From an uncultured Bacteroidales bacterium (GTDB lineage Bacteria > Bacteroidota > Bacteroidia > Bacteroidales > UBA932), in assembly GCA_937899055.1 (NCBI GenBank), contig CALBPX010000021.1, positions 1 to 19,398 on the forward strand: a stretch of 19,398 bases of DNA, read 5' to 3'. The position numbers were made by a program, and so were the translations under genes. Numbering within the stretch: the stretch's first letter is position 1; every line of letters starts with the position of its first letter. Shown piece after piece: positions 7,321 to 14,555 of this stretch. The notes under the pieces are model-generated. The model worked only from the letters and a program-made list of their open reading frames with translations, did not search any database and was not told where the DNA came from.

Positions 7321-7626
7321 TTACGATCTGTTTTCAGATGGGTTGAACCCAATCGGAATCTGTGGCTCGGGGTTGTGGATTTCAATTTTTCCAAAGTGAG
7401 ATTCAAACTTTCCCACATTATCGGCAAGGGCATCGCGGAGCCTCTTTGCATTTTCGGGAGTCATGATTATCCTCTCGGTTACAACGGCTTTTGGAAAGCC
7501 GGGCAGGATTTTCAGAAAATCCAGAACAAATTCGTTGGGAGAATGTGTTATTATGCTCAGGTTGCAATAAGAACCTTTAGCCACTTCGCTGCTGAGTTCT
7601 ATGTCCAGCTGTTTGTTGTCTGCCAT
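7321..7626 (-). CDS. DUF3467 family protein
   Basis: A small protein (101 residues from the ATG at 7626) beginning MADNKQLDIEL. The family pattern is visible: LSSEVAKGSYCNLSIITHSPNEFVLDF, then GFPKAVVTERIIMTPENAKRL and a hydrophilic proline-rich tail. DUF3467 has no established function. The frame could be extended 8 residues to a GTG at 7650, but the -7 promoter box at 7658-7665 places the transcription start at about 7651-7653, so the ATG is the better choice. It is the first gene of the leftward operon, 19 nt before etfB. Either the protein is functionally tied to the ETF module or its promoter drives unrelated genes; sequence alone cannot decide. Confidence 0.85.
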   Translation of the reverse strand: MADNKQLDIELSSEVAKGSYCNLSIITHSPNEFVLDFLKILPGFPKAVVTERIIMTPENAKRLRDALADNVGKFESHFGKIEIHNPEPQIPIGFNPSENRS

Positions 7627-7657
7627 ATCTTTACACTTTATAATAGACACTATCGGG

Positions 7658-7665
7658 CAAATATA
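7658..7665 (-). promoter_or_regulatory. -7 promoter box for the DUF3467-etf-acd-kdsC-maf operon
   Basis: On the minus strand this reads TATATTTG followed by C, an exact TAnnTTTG match, in the 166-nt divergent gap between the DUF3467 and valS starts. A T-rich stretch (ATTTTTAG) lies about 20 nt further upstream where the -33 element would sit, but it is not a clean TTTG. The leader to the ATG at 7626 would be about 26 nt. Confidence 0.6.
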
Positions 7666-7721
7666 ATCATTTTATCCCGATTATCTGCTAAAAATGGGTT
7701 ACAGGACGTGGTAAAATGAGT

Positions 7722-7744
7722 ATGCAAGAATTTTATTAAATTTG
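7722..7744 (+). promoter_or_regulatory. Promoter of the valS operon
   Basis: TAAATTTG at 7737-7744 matches TAnnTTTG. ATGCAA begins at 7722, 15 nt before the box, with a TTTT tract between. The block is nearly identical, with the same spacing, to the one before tatA (13422-13444) and resembles 296-318. No canonical -33 TTG is apparent. Transcription should start near 7750, giving a leader of about 43 nt that contains the hairpin at 7756-7775. Confidence 0.65.
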
Positions 7745-7755
7745 CAGTTTGGTGA

Positions 7756-7775
7756 AAGCAGAAATGTTTCTGCTT
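7756..7775 (+). promoter_or_regulatory. Perfect inverted repeat (hairpin) in the valS leader
   Basis: AAGCAGAAA (7756-7764) and TTTCTGCTT (7767-7775) are exact reverse complements separated by TG. As RNA this would fold into an 8-bp stem with a 4-nt loop or similar. It lies between the predicted transcription start and the valS ATG (7793). It has no following U tract, so it is not a standard terminator. Possible roles are leader stability, protein binding or control of valS translation; none is shown by the sequence. Confidence 0.6.
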
Positions 7776-7792
7776 GATAAAACAGATAATTT

Positions 7793-10432
7793 ATGGCAAT
7801 TCCTGCAAAGTACGATCCTTCTGTTACAGAAGACAAATGGTATTCTTATTGGCTAGAAAACAAAATATTCCACTCCGAACCGGATGAGAGGGAGCCTTAC
7901 TCCATAGTAATTCCTCCGCCAAATGTTACAGGTGTGCTCCACATGGGCCACATGATGAACAATACCATTCAGGATGTCCTTGTAAGAAGGGCCCGTATGC
8001 TGGGCAAGAATGCCTGCTGGGTTCCGGGAACAGACCATGCTTCCATAGCTACCGAGGCCAAGGTTGTTGCCCGTCTGAAAGAAAAGGGAATAGAAAAATC
8101 TCAGCTTACCAGAGAGCAGTTCCTCAAGGAAGCCTGGGAATGGAAAGAAGAACACGGCGGAATCATACTCAAGCAGTTACGCAAGCTCGGCGCCTCGTGC
8201 GACTGGGACCGTACCCGCTTTACCATGGAGCCCGAACTGAGCAAGGCGGTAATAAACACCTTTGTATATTTCTATAACAAGGGTCTCATTTACAGAGGTG
8301 TAAGGATGGTTAACTGGGACCCTGTAGGAAAGACTGCCGTAAGCGACGAAGAAGTCATCCACAAGGAAACCAAGAGCAAGCTCTATTACCTCAGATATTT
8401 CATCAGCGATGACGGCAAGGCTACCGACAAGTATATCGTAATTGCAACCACCCGCCCGGAGACCATAATGGCCGATGCCGCAGTCTGCATAAATCCAAAT
8501 GACGAACGCTATCATTGGCTGAGGGGCAAGAAGATACTCATACCGCTGATAAACAAGGAAATACCCATCATAGAGGATGATTATGTAACCATGGATTTCG
8601 GAACCGGATGCCTCAAGGTAACTCCGGCTCACGACATAAACGACTATGAAATAGGTCTCAGGCACAGGCTTCCGGTGCTGGATATCATAGACGACGACGG
8701 CTGCCTGAACCAAAAGGCACAGATTCTGGTGGGGCAGGAGAGGTTCCAGGCCAGAAAGAACATAGTTCAGATGCTGGACGAGGCCGGAAACCTGGAAAAG
8801 ACCGAGGATTACATTTCTCCGGTAGGACATTCGGAAAGAACCGACGCCGTAATAGAACCCAAGCTCAGCCTGCAATGGTTCCTCAAGATGGAAGACCTTG
8901 CAAAGAAGGCTCTTGCAAGCGTAGAAGAAGGCCGTGTGAATCTGATTCCCGACAGGTTCACCAACACATACCGTCATTGGATGGAAACCGTAAAGGACTG
9001 GTGCATATCCCGTCAGCTTTGGTGGGGTCAGCAGATTCCGGCATACTACACACCCGATGGCGAATGCTTTGTGGCTTCTACGAAAGAGGAGGCATACGCC
9101 CAGGCCCTCAGGAAATATCCTCAGCTTAAGATTGAGGACCTGACTCAGGACGAAGACGTGCTTGACACCTGGTTTTCTTCGTGGCTTTGGCCAATCAGCG
9201 TTTTTGACCCTCAGAAACCGGGCTTTCCGGACAGGCAGCCAAACCACGAACTTGCATATTATTTTCCTACAAACGACCTGATTACGGCTCCTGATATATT
9301 GTTCTTCTGGGTAGCCAGAATGATAATGGCAGCCGACGAATTTATGGGCAGGGAGCCTTTTGCAAATGTTTATCTTACCGGTATCGTAAGAGATAAGCTC
9401 GGCCGCAAGATGAGCAAGACTCTGGGCAATTCTCCAGATCCTCTGATGCTTATCAAGCAATATGGAGCTGATGCGGTAAGAATTGGAATGTTGCTCTGCT
9501 CATCGGCGGGCAATGACATATTCTTTGACGAGAGTCAGGTGGAACAGGGCAGAAATTTCTGCAACAAGATATGGAATGCTTTCCGCCTTATAAGCGGCTG
9601 GGAAGTTGATGAGAATGCACCTCAGGAGGCATCCTGCGCAAGGGCTGTAGAATGGTTTGAAAGCCTTCTGAACAAATCTGTTTCAACAATAGAAGACCAT
9701 TTCTCAAAGTTCAGGATTTCGGACGCTACAATGACTGTCTATAAGCTCTTCTGGGACGAGTTCTGCGCCTGGTATCTGGAAGCCGTAAAGCCGGCCTTCG
9801 GTCAGAAGATAGATACCGTAACTTACAATAAGACAATAGGTTTCTTTGACAGCTTGCTGAAACTCCTGCATCCTTTCATGCCTTTTATCACGGAGGAACT
9901 CTGGCAGAATCTGCAACCCAGAAAAGCAGGAGAAACAATCATGCTCCAGACCATGCCTTCCGCAGGCGCTGTCGATTCTGAGGCCATAAGCTGCTTTGAA
10001 ACGGCAAGGGGAGCAATCGTAAACATCAGGAACATCCGTCAGGGCAAGCAGATTTCTCCCAAGCAGGCCGTTGAGCTTTATGTCAAGAAGCCTTTCATGT
10101 CTCAGGCCGGATCGCTGATAATGAAACTGGCCAATGTGTCGGCCATCAAGGAGGTGGATTCGTTTGACCCTTCAGTTACGGGAGTGAACTTTATGGTTTC
10201 CACTACGGAATTCTTCGTACCGGTGCAGATAGATACCAAGGCAGAGATTGCCAAGATTGAGGCAGAGATAAACCGCTATACAGCATTTCTTGCAGGGGTT
10301 CGCAAGAAACTCTCCAACGAAAGGTTTGTTTCGGGTGCCCCTCAGGCCGTGGTGCAGCTTGAACGTAAGAAGGAAAGCGATGCAACGGAAAAACTCAAGG
10401 CTCTGAATGAACTCCTTCAAAGGCTTAAATAA
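7793..10432 (+). CDS. valS: Valyl-tRNA synthetase
   Basis: A class Ia aminoacyl-tRNA synthetase of 879 residues charging tRNA-Val in the cytoplasm. The HIGH-type motif is HMGH (50-53) within PPPNVTGVLHMGH. The CP1 editing domain carries ATTRPET (218-224) and GTGCLKVTPAHD (270-281). The second class I signature is KMSKT (539-543), preceded by DILFFWVARMI. The anticodon-binding domain follows from about 575. A Val-specific C-terminal coiled coil is seen from about 808 to the end (IDTKAEIAKIEAEI ... ALNELLQRLK). Length is normal. The ATG sits in an A/T-rich leader without a strong Shine-Dalgarno sequence. The last 26 nt overlap the start of the calcium ATPase gene, so the two are likely co-transcribed and possibly coupled. 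Confidence 0.98.
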   Translation: MAIPAKYDPSVTEDKWYSYWLENKIFHSEPDEREPYSIVIPPPNVTGVLHMGHMMNNTIQDVLVRRARMLGKNACWVPGTDHASIATEAKVVARLKEKGIEKSQLTREQFLKEAWEWKEEHGGIILKQLRKLGASCDWDRTRFTMEPELSKAVINTFVYFYNKGLIYRGVRMVNWDPVGKTAVSDEEVIHKETKSKLYYLRYFISDDGKATDKYIVIATTRPETIMADAAVCINPNDERYHWLRGKKILIPLINKEIPIIEDDYVTMDFGTGCLKVTPAHDINDYEIGLRHRLPVLDIIDDDGCLNQKAQILVGQERFQARKNIVQMLDEAGNLEKTEDYISPVGHSERTDAVIEPKLSLQWFLKMEDLAKKALASVEEGRVNLIPDRFTNTYRHWMETVKDWCISRQLWWGQQIPAYYTPDGECFVASTKEEAYAQALRKYPQLKIEDLTQDEDVLDTWFSSWLWPISVFDPQKPGFPDRQPNHELAYYFPTNDLITAPDILFFWVARMIMAADEFMGREPFANVYLTGIVRDKLGRKMSKTLGNSPDPLMLIKQYGADAVRIGMLLCSSAGNDIFFDESQVEQGRNFCNKIWNAFRLISGWEVDENAPQEASCARAVEWFESLLNKSVSTIEDHFSKFRISDATMTVYKLFWDEFCAWYLEAVKPAFGQKIDTVTYNKTIGFFDSLLKLLHPFMPFITEELWQNLQPRKAGETIMLQTMPSAGAVDSEAISCFETARGAIVNIRNIRQGKQISPKQAVELYVKKPFMSQAGSLIMKLANVSAIKEVDSFDPSVTGVNFMVSTTEFFVPVQIDTKAEIAKIEAEINRYTAFLAGVRKKLSNERFVSGAPQAVVQLERKKESDATEKLKALNELLQRLK

Positions 10433-12989
10433 CAAGCAGGTAGAAGAAAGCCGGGCAAGATACGGCAGCAATGCTCTCACCCCTCCCAGGCGGGAGCATT
10501 GGTTTGTTTTGTTTCTGAGCAAGTTCAAGGATCCTCTGATAATCATCCTCAGCATTGCGGCTGCCATATCCCTTACAATTACGCTGGTTTTCTCCAAGGG
10601 GTCCATTCTGGAAAGTGCAGGTATAATCATCGCAATAATTCTGGCCACGCTGGTTTCTTTTCTGAACGAGTACAAGGCCGGAAAGGAATTTGACATCCTC
10701 AACAGCATCAATGACAATTCTCAGGTTAAGGTCATAAGGGAGAAAGACAACGGCGAATCATTTGTTACGCTTATTCCAAAGGTGGAAGTCGTAGTGGGAG
10801 ACTATGTAATTCTGGGCAGCGGAGACGAAGTTCCGGCCGACGGAAAAGTGGTCCATGCCGTAAACCTTTATGCCGACGAATCAAGCCTCAACGGCGAAAG
10901 CAAGCCTTCTGCAAAGCGGGCGGAGGAGTCAAGAGACTATAAAACAGCATATTCGCCTAACAACCTGTACAGAGGCACCGCCATAACCGAAGGCGAGGGA
11001 GTGATGCTTGTGGAGACGGTAGGTGACCGTACGGAAATAGGAAAGACCGCCAGGGCTGCAAGTGAGAGCACCGGAGTGCAGACTCCGCTGTCCAGGCAGC
11101 TTGCAAAACTCGGAAAGCAGATAGGCAAAGTGGGAATGACCATATCGGTCATGGTGTTTGCTGCATTGTTCATTTACGAATACCATCATGGGCTGGATCT
11201 TTCTACCTCGGACGGAATTAGTCATCTGATAACCATGTTCATGCTGGCGGTAACACTGATAGTGATGGCTGTTCCGGAAGGGCTCCCCATGAGCATTTCG
11301 CTGTCTTTGGCCTACAGTATGCGCAAAATGACGGCTCAGAATGCGCTGGTACGCAAGCTCCATTCCTGCGAAACCATGGGCGCTGCAACGGTAATCTGTA
11401 CCGACAAGACCGGCACGCTTACCAGAAACAGGATGAGCGTTGCATACAGTTCTCTGAAAAACAGTCCGGAAACGGCCAGAGCCATAAGCCTGAATTCCAC
11501 GGCATTTCTGGACGGCCATAAATTCATAGGCAGCCCCACGGAATGTGCAATGCTGTTCAATATCCGCAGTCTCGGATATGATTATGTAAAGATAAGAGAA
11601 GAATCCACCATACTCGGCAGAATTCCTTTTGCTTCGTTTTTGAAATACATGGCCACCTTGGCAAGCAGTGCAGGCGGATGCGAACTGTTTGTAAAAGGTT
11701 CTCCTGAAGTAATACTTCCCATGAGTGTTCAGGACCGGACGGCACAACAGGAGGAGCTGGAGAAGATTGCATCATTCCAGAAAAGGGGAATGCGCTGTAT
11801 AGCCTTTGCCTGCAAGTCTTTTGACCATATTCCGGAGGCTCCTGTGGAGAGTCTGATTGGCGGTCTTCAGTACAGCGGATTTGTGGCAATTGAGGATCCT
11901 GTACGTGAAGATGTTCCCCAGGCTATTGCAAAATGCGAAAGCGCCGGCATTGCCGTAAAGATAGTAACCGGCGACAACTCTCTTACGGCCATAGAGATAG
12001 CCCGTCAGGCAACCCTTTGGAAGGAGTCTGATACGGTTTCTGAGAATTCAATTACAGGAGCGGAATTCGCCCTTCTGCCGGACGATGAAGCAAAAAAGAG
12101 AATCTCCAAAATCAAAGTGATGTCCAGGGCCAGGCCTGAAGACAAGATGCGTCTGGTCAGGCTTCTGGAGGATATGGGAGAAGTTGTGGCGGTTACCGGC
12201 GACGGAACCAACGACGCTCCGGCTCTCAACTATGCCAACGTAGGCCTGAGCATGGGTAGCGGAACATCGGTTGCCAAGGAAAGCAGCGACATCATAATAC
12301 TGGACGATTCCTTTTCCACGGTGGTAACCGCCGTGGAATGGGGGAGGAGCATCTATCATAACATACAGAGGTTCATATTCTTTCAGCTGAGCGTAAATGT
12401 TGCGGCCCTGCTGACTGCCATTGCTGGCCCGCTGCTGCTGAAGGAAGAATACCCGCTGACCATAATTCAGATACTCTGGATTAACCTCATTATGGATACT
12501 TTGGCTGCAATAGCCTTGGCTTCTGATCCTAAGGACCCGTCTGTAATGACCGAAAAACCAAGGAGGCTCACCGATTCCATCATCTCAGGAAAGATGTGGA
12601 GCCGGCTGCTGCTTTCGGGAACCGGAATGTTTGCCGCTGCCTTCATATTCATGCTCGCCGACAGCCACCGCCCCGGCCAGGAGGGCTATGATGTCTTCTT
12701 GTCGGCATTCTTTACCGGATTTGTGCTGATGCAGGTGTGGAACATGTTCAACGCCAGAGTATTGATGAGCCGCAAGGGAGTATTTGCAGGGCTTGGGCAG
12801 AACCGGAATTTTGTGGGTGTAGTGCTCCTGATACTGATTTTTCAGGTGCTTATTGTGCAACTTTTCCCCGGCGAAATGTTCAGGACGGTAAGGCTAAGCC
12901 TTCCAACCTGGCTGATACTGATTGCCGTAACATCTGTTGTGATGCTCTCCGGACAGCTTCTGCGTTATTTGAATTCTAAAAAGTCATAA
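10407..12989 (+). CDS. P-type Ca2+-transporting ATPase, P2B (PMCA-like)
   Basis: An 860-residue inner-membrane P2-type ATPase, most like PMCA-type calcium pumps. Phosphorylation motif DKTGTLT at 333-339 (Asp333); hinge TGDGTND at 597-603; nucleotide-domain KGSPE near 430-434. Transmembrane signatures: M4 VPEGLP (289-294, Glu291), M5 with Asn664 and M6 NLIMDTLAAIALA (693-705, with Asn693 and Asp697). Together these suit a single Ca2+ site, as in PMCA. The actuator loop reads ESSLNGES (158-165), with Asn where TGES has Thr. The N-terminal FKGL and SNALTPP are also typical of the subfamily and support the start at 10407 despite its 26-nt overlap with valS. Ten membrane segments are expected. It is 5 nt upstream of the thioesterase. 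Specificity for Ca2+ is inferred from motifs. Confidence 0.93.
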   Translation: MNSFKGLNNKQVEESRARYGSNALTPPRREHWFVLFLSKFKDPLIIILSIAAAISLTITLVFSKGSILESAGIIIAIILATLVSFLNEYKAGKEFDILNSINDNSQVKVIREKDNGESFVTLIPKVEVVVGDYVILGSGDEVPADGKVVHAVNLYADESSLNGESKPSAKRAEESRDYKTAYSPNNLYRGTAITEGEGVMLVETVGDRTEIGKTARAASESTGVQTPLSRQLAKLGKQIGKVGMTISVMVFAALFIYEYHHGLDLSTSDGISHLITMFMLAVTLIVMAVPEGLPMSISLSLAYSMRKMTAQNALVRKLHSCETMGAATVICTDKTGTLTRNRMSVAYSSLKNSPETARAISLNSTAFLDGHKFIGSPTECAMLFNIRSLGYDYVKIREESTILGRIPFASFLKYMATLASSAGGCELFVKGSPEVILPMSVQDRTAQQEELEKIASFQKRGMRCIAFACKSFDHIPEAPVESLIGGLQYSGFVAIEDPVREDVPQAIAKCESAGIAVKIVTGDNSLTAIEIARQATLWKESDTVSENSITGAEFALLPDDEAKKRISKIKVMSRARPEDKMRLVRLLEDMGEVVAVTGDGTNDAPALNYANVGLSMGSGTSVAKESSDIIILDDSFSTVVTAVEWGRSIYHNIQRFIFFQLSVNVAALLTAIAGPLLLKEEYPLTIIQILWINLIMDTLAAIALASDPKDPSVMTEKPRRLTDSIISGKMWSRLLLSGTGMFAAAFIFMLADSHRPGQEGYDVFLSAFFTGFVLMQVWNMFNARVLMSRKGVFAGLGQNRNFVGVVLLILIFQVLIVQLFPGEMFRTVRLSLPTWLILIAVTSVVMLSGQLLRYLNSKKS

Positions 12990-12994
12990 GATAT

Positions 12995-13414
12995 ATGTAC
13001 ACATCGGAATGTCAATTAGAGGTCAGGTACTACGAATGTGACCAGATGGGCATAGTCCATCACTCCAACTATGTACGCTTCTTTGAATGCGGACGCGACC
13101 AGATGATGAAGGAACTTGGAATTCCCATTGAGAAGATGGAGGAAGAAAACATAATGTTTCCGGTTGTGAGCCTGGAAATTCACTTCAAGATTCCGTCCAG
13201 GATGGGCGATACTCTCAAAGTAGCTACAACCCTGACGAAGATGCCCATGGCCAAAATGCTTTTTGACCAGCGCATTTACAATCAGAAAGACGAGCTGGTG
13301 TGCTACGGTAATGTGGTAGTGGGCTTCATCAGCGCAGACCGGCGTGTTCCGATAAGAGCCCCTAGGTCTTTGACGGAAAAAATCGCTGAGTATTTTCCGG
13401 AGGATGTAAAATAA
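12995..13414 (+). CDS. YbgC/4HBT-family acyl-CoA thioesterase
   Basis: A 139-residue single-domain hotdog-fold thioesterase. The family motif is clear: VRYYECDQMGIVHHSNYVRF at residues 10-29, with catalytic Asp16 and His22/His23, followed by the helix FFECGRDQMM. Such enzymes hydrolyse acyl-CoA or aromatic acyl-CoA (for example in menaquinone synthesis) or act at the membrane as in YbgC; the substrate cannot be told here. It starts 5 nt after the calcium ATPase stop and is the third gene of the valS unit. No ybgC-tol/pal context is present. After its stop at 13414 the tatA promoter follows within 10 nt, with no recognisable terminator. Confidence 0.9.
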   Translation: MYTSECQLEVRYYECDQMGIVHHSNYVRFFECGRDQMMKELGIPIEKMEEENIMFPVVSLEIHFKIPSRMGDTLKVATTLTKMPMAKMLFDQRIYNQKDELVCYGNVVVGFISADRRVPIRAPRSLTEKIAEYFPEDVK

Positions 13415-13421
13415 GGCCCGA

Positions 13422-13444
13422 ATGCAAATATTTTCTTAAATTTG
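13422..13444 (+). promoter_or_regulatory. Promoter of the tatA-tatC-ABC-F operon
   Basis: TAAATTTG at 13437-13444 matches TAnnTTTG, with ATGCAA beginning at 13422 exactly 15 nt upstream and a TTTT tract between, as in the valS promoter. The leader to the tatA ATG would be about 45 nt. Confidence 0.62.
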
Positions 13445-13451
13445 CGCAGAT

Positions 13452-13463
13452 GTGCCCTGGCAC
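13452..13463 (+). promoter_or_regulatory. Small hairpin in the tatA leader
   Basis: GTGCC and GGCAC are exact complements separated by CT, just after the predicted transcription start. An outer GCA/TGC pair (13445-13447 region and downstream) could extend it across a 3-nt internal loop. It is short and could be chance; noted because the valS leader has a hairpin in the same relative place. Confidence 0.3.
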
Positions 13464-13496
13464 TCATGCTGAAGAAACAACAAAATAGTTAATGAT

Positions 13497-13721
13497 ATGA
13501 ACAGTCTTCTTATTTTCGGTTCGTTGGGATGGGGTGAAATACTCATCATAGCTTTCGTTATTCTCCTTCTTTTCGGAGGCCGTAAAATTCCTGAACTCAT
13601 GAAGGGTATAGGCAAAGGAGTAAAGAGTTTTAAAGACGGAGTGAAGGGTGTGGAAAACGAAATCAAAGACGACGAAGTAAAGGGTACAATCAACGATATC
13701 AAGAAGGATATCGAAAGCTAA
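13497..13721 (+). CDS. tatA: Twin-arginine translocase subunit TatA
   Basis: A 74-residue TatA/B/E protein. A short periplasmic N-terminus with Glu14 (GWGEILII) leads into one transmembrane helix (about 14-26), the conserved FGGRKIPELMKGIGKGV hinge and amphipathic helix (26-42), and a charged tail rich in Lys, Glu and Asp (FKDGVKGVENEIKDDE...). TatA multimers form the conducting element for export of folded proteins bearing twin-arginine signals. No separate TatB is present, consistent with minimal TatAC systems in which TatA does both jobs. The ATG at 13497 is chosen because the ATG at 13492 runs into a stop at once. tatC begins 12 nt after the stop. Confidence 0.93.
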   Translation: MNSLLIFGSLGWGEILIIAFVILLLFGGRKIPELMKGIGKGVKSFKDGVKGVENEIKDDEVKGTINDIKKDIES

Positions 13722-13733
13722 AAACTTCTCCCG

Positions 13734-14555
13734 TTGGCTGAAAGGAGCATGACATTCTGGGAGCATCTGGATGAGCTGAGGAAGGTGTTATTCCGTTCAG
13801 CTCTTGTCCTTTTAGGGGTTGCCATAGTATTTTTCATTTTCAAGGATTTCACCTTCGGGATAGTTTTCGGCCCTTCGGACGGTAACTTTGCTCTATACCG
13901 TTTTGCCAATTATCTCCTGGGGCTTTTCGGGCAGCCGCCGTTGGAGCCTTTCAAGCTGAATGTCATTAACATAGATCTGCCTGCACAGTTCTTCATTCAC
14001 ATCAGTACATCGTTCTATTTTGCGTTTGTGGTATCAACTCCTGTGATTCTCTACTTCCTATGGACTTTTGTAAGCCCTGCGCTCTATCCCCGGGAAAAAA
14101 GAGCAGCGGTTAAGGCCTTTGCCTTGGCGGCCGTGTTTTTCTACACCGGTGTGCTGGTAGGGTATTTTCTACTTTTCCCGCTGACACTCAGATTTTTGGG
14201 AACATATCAAGTAATGGAAGATGTGACAAATCAGATTTCTCTGAAGTCATATATATCCACATTCTTTTCGCTGATTCTGATTTTGGGTTTGGTCTTTGAA
14301 CTGCCCACTGTGGCGGCACTGCTTTCCAAACTCGGCCTTTTGTACAAGCATACCCTTAAGAAGTACCGCCGGCATGCCTTTGTGGTGCTGCTGATTCTGG
14401 CTGCCATCATAACTCCTACAGGCGATCCGTTTACGCTGATGGCGGTAGGGCTTCCGCTATACGGACTCTATGAGATAAGCATTCTTATGTGCCGTAGCCG
14501 AAAGGCTGAGGAATCGGACGCTGAGTCTTCTGTAAATCAGGAGGAAAAAGAATGA
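13734..14555 (+). CDS. tatC: Twin-arginine translocase subunit TatC
   Basis: The six-helix inner-membrane receptor for twin-arginine signal peptides. The N-terminus carries the diagnostic MTFWEHLDELRKVLFR; further signatures include FAFVVSTPVILYFLWTFVSPALYPREKR and FELPTVAALLSKLGL, then IITPTGDPFTLMAVGLPLYGLYE. Length 273 is at the upper normal range, with a charged C-terminal tail. The start is uncertain: the first option is TTG at 13734, giving LAERSMTFW (read as Met), which resembles the MAExMTFW start I recall for relatives. The ATG at 13749 would remove five residues but has its AAAGGAG sequence only 1 nt away, too close to serve it. The stop overlaps the ABC-F start (ATGA), so the genes are coupled. 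Confidence 0.94.
   Translation: MAERSMTFWEHLDELRKVLFRSALVLLGVAIVFFIFKDFTFGIVFGPSDGNFALYRFANYLLGLFGQPPLEPFKLNVINIDLPAQFFIHISTSFYFAFVVSTPVILYFLWTFVSPALYPREKRAAVKAFALAAVFFYTGVLVGYFLLFPLTLRFLGTYQVMEDVTNQISLKSYISTFFSLILILGLVFELPTVAALLSKLGLLYKHTLKKYRRHAFVVLLILAAIITPTGDPFTLMAVGLPLYGLYEISILMCRSRKAEESDAESSVNQEEKE
14539..14544 (+). promoter_or_regulatory. Shine-Dalgarno site for the ABC-F gene
   Basis: AGGAGG lies 7 nt upstream of the ATG at 14552, inside the end of tatC. It supports that start and suggests the gene can initiate independently of tatC termination. Confidence 0.65.

Noticed and set aside
7321..7650. GTG start at 7650 for the DUF3467 gene
   Set aside because: The predicted transcription start lies almost on this codon, and the ATG at 7626 gives the usual MADNKQ-type N-terminus.
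7132..7719. 195-codon rightward frame across etfB start, DUF3467 and the divergent gap
   Set aside because: It crosses two real genes and both promoters of the divergent gap, and its product resembles no family.
7756..7775. valS leader hairpin as an intrinsic terminator or T-box
   Set aside because: There is no U tract after the stem, and the ~43-nt leader is far too short for a T-box with specifier loop.
8177..9460. 427-codon open frame on the strand opposite valS
   Set aside because: It lies wholly inside valS, whose motifs are all intact; the product has no family motif and a composition (many Cys, His, Tyr) typical of antisense reading.
10929..11747. 272-codon open frame opposite the calcium ATPase
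   Set aside because: Fully inside a well-supported gene, no promoter or ribosome site, and no recognisable domain.
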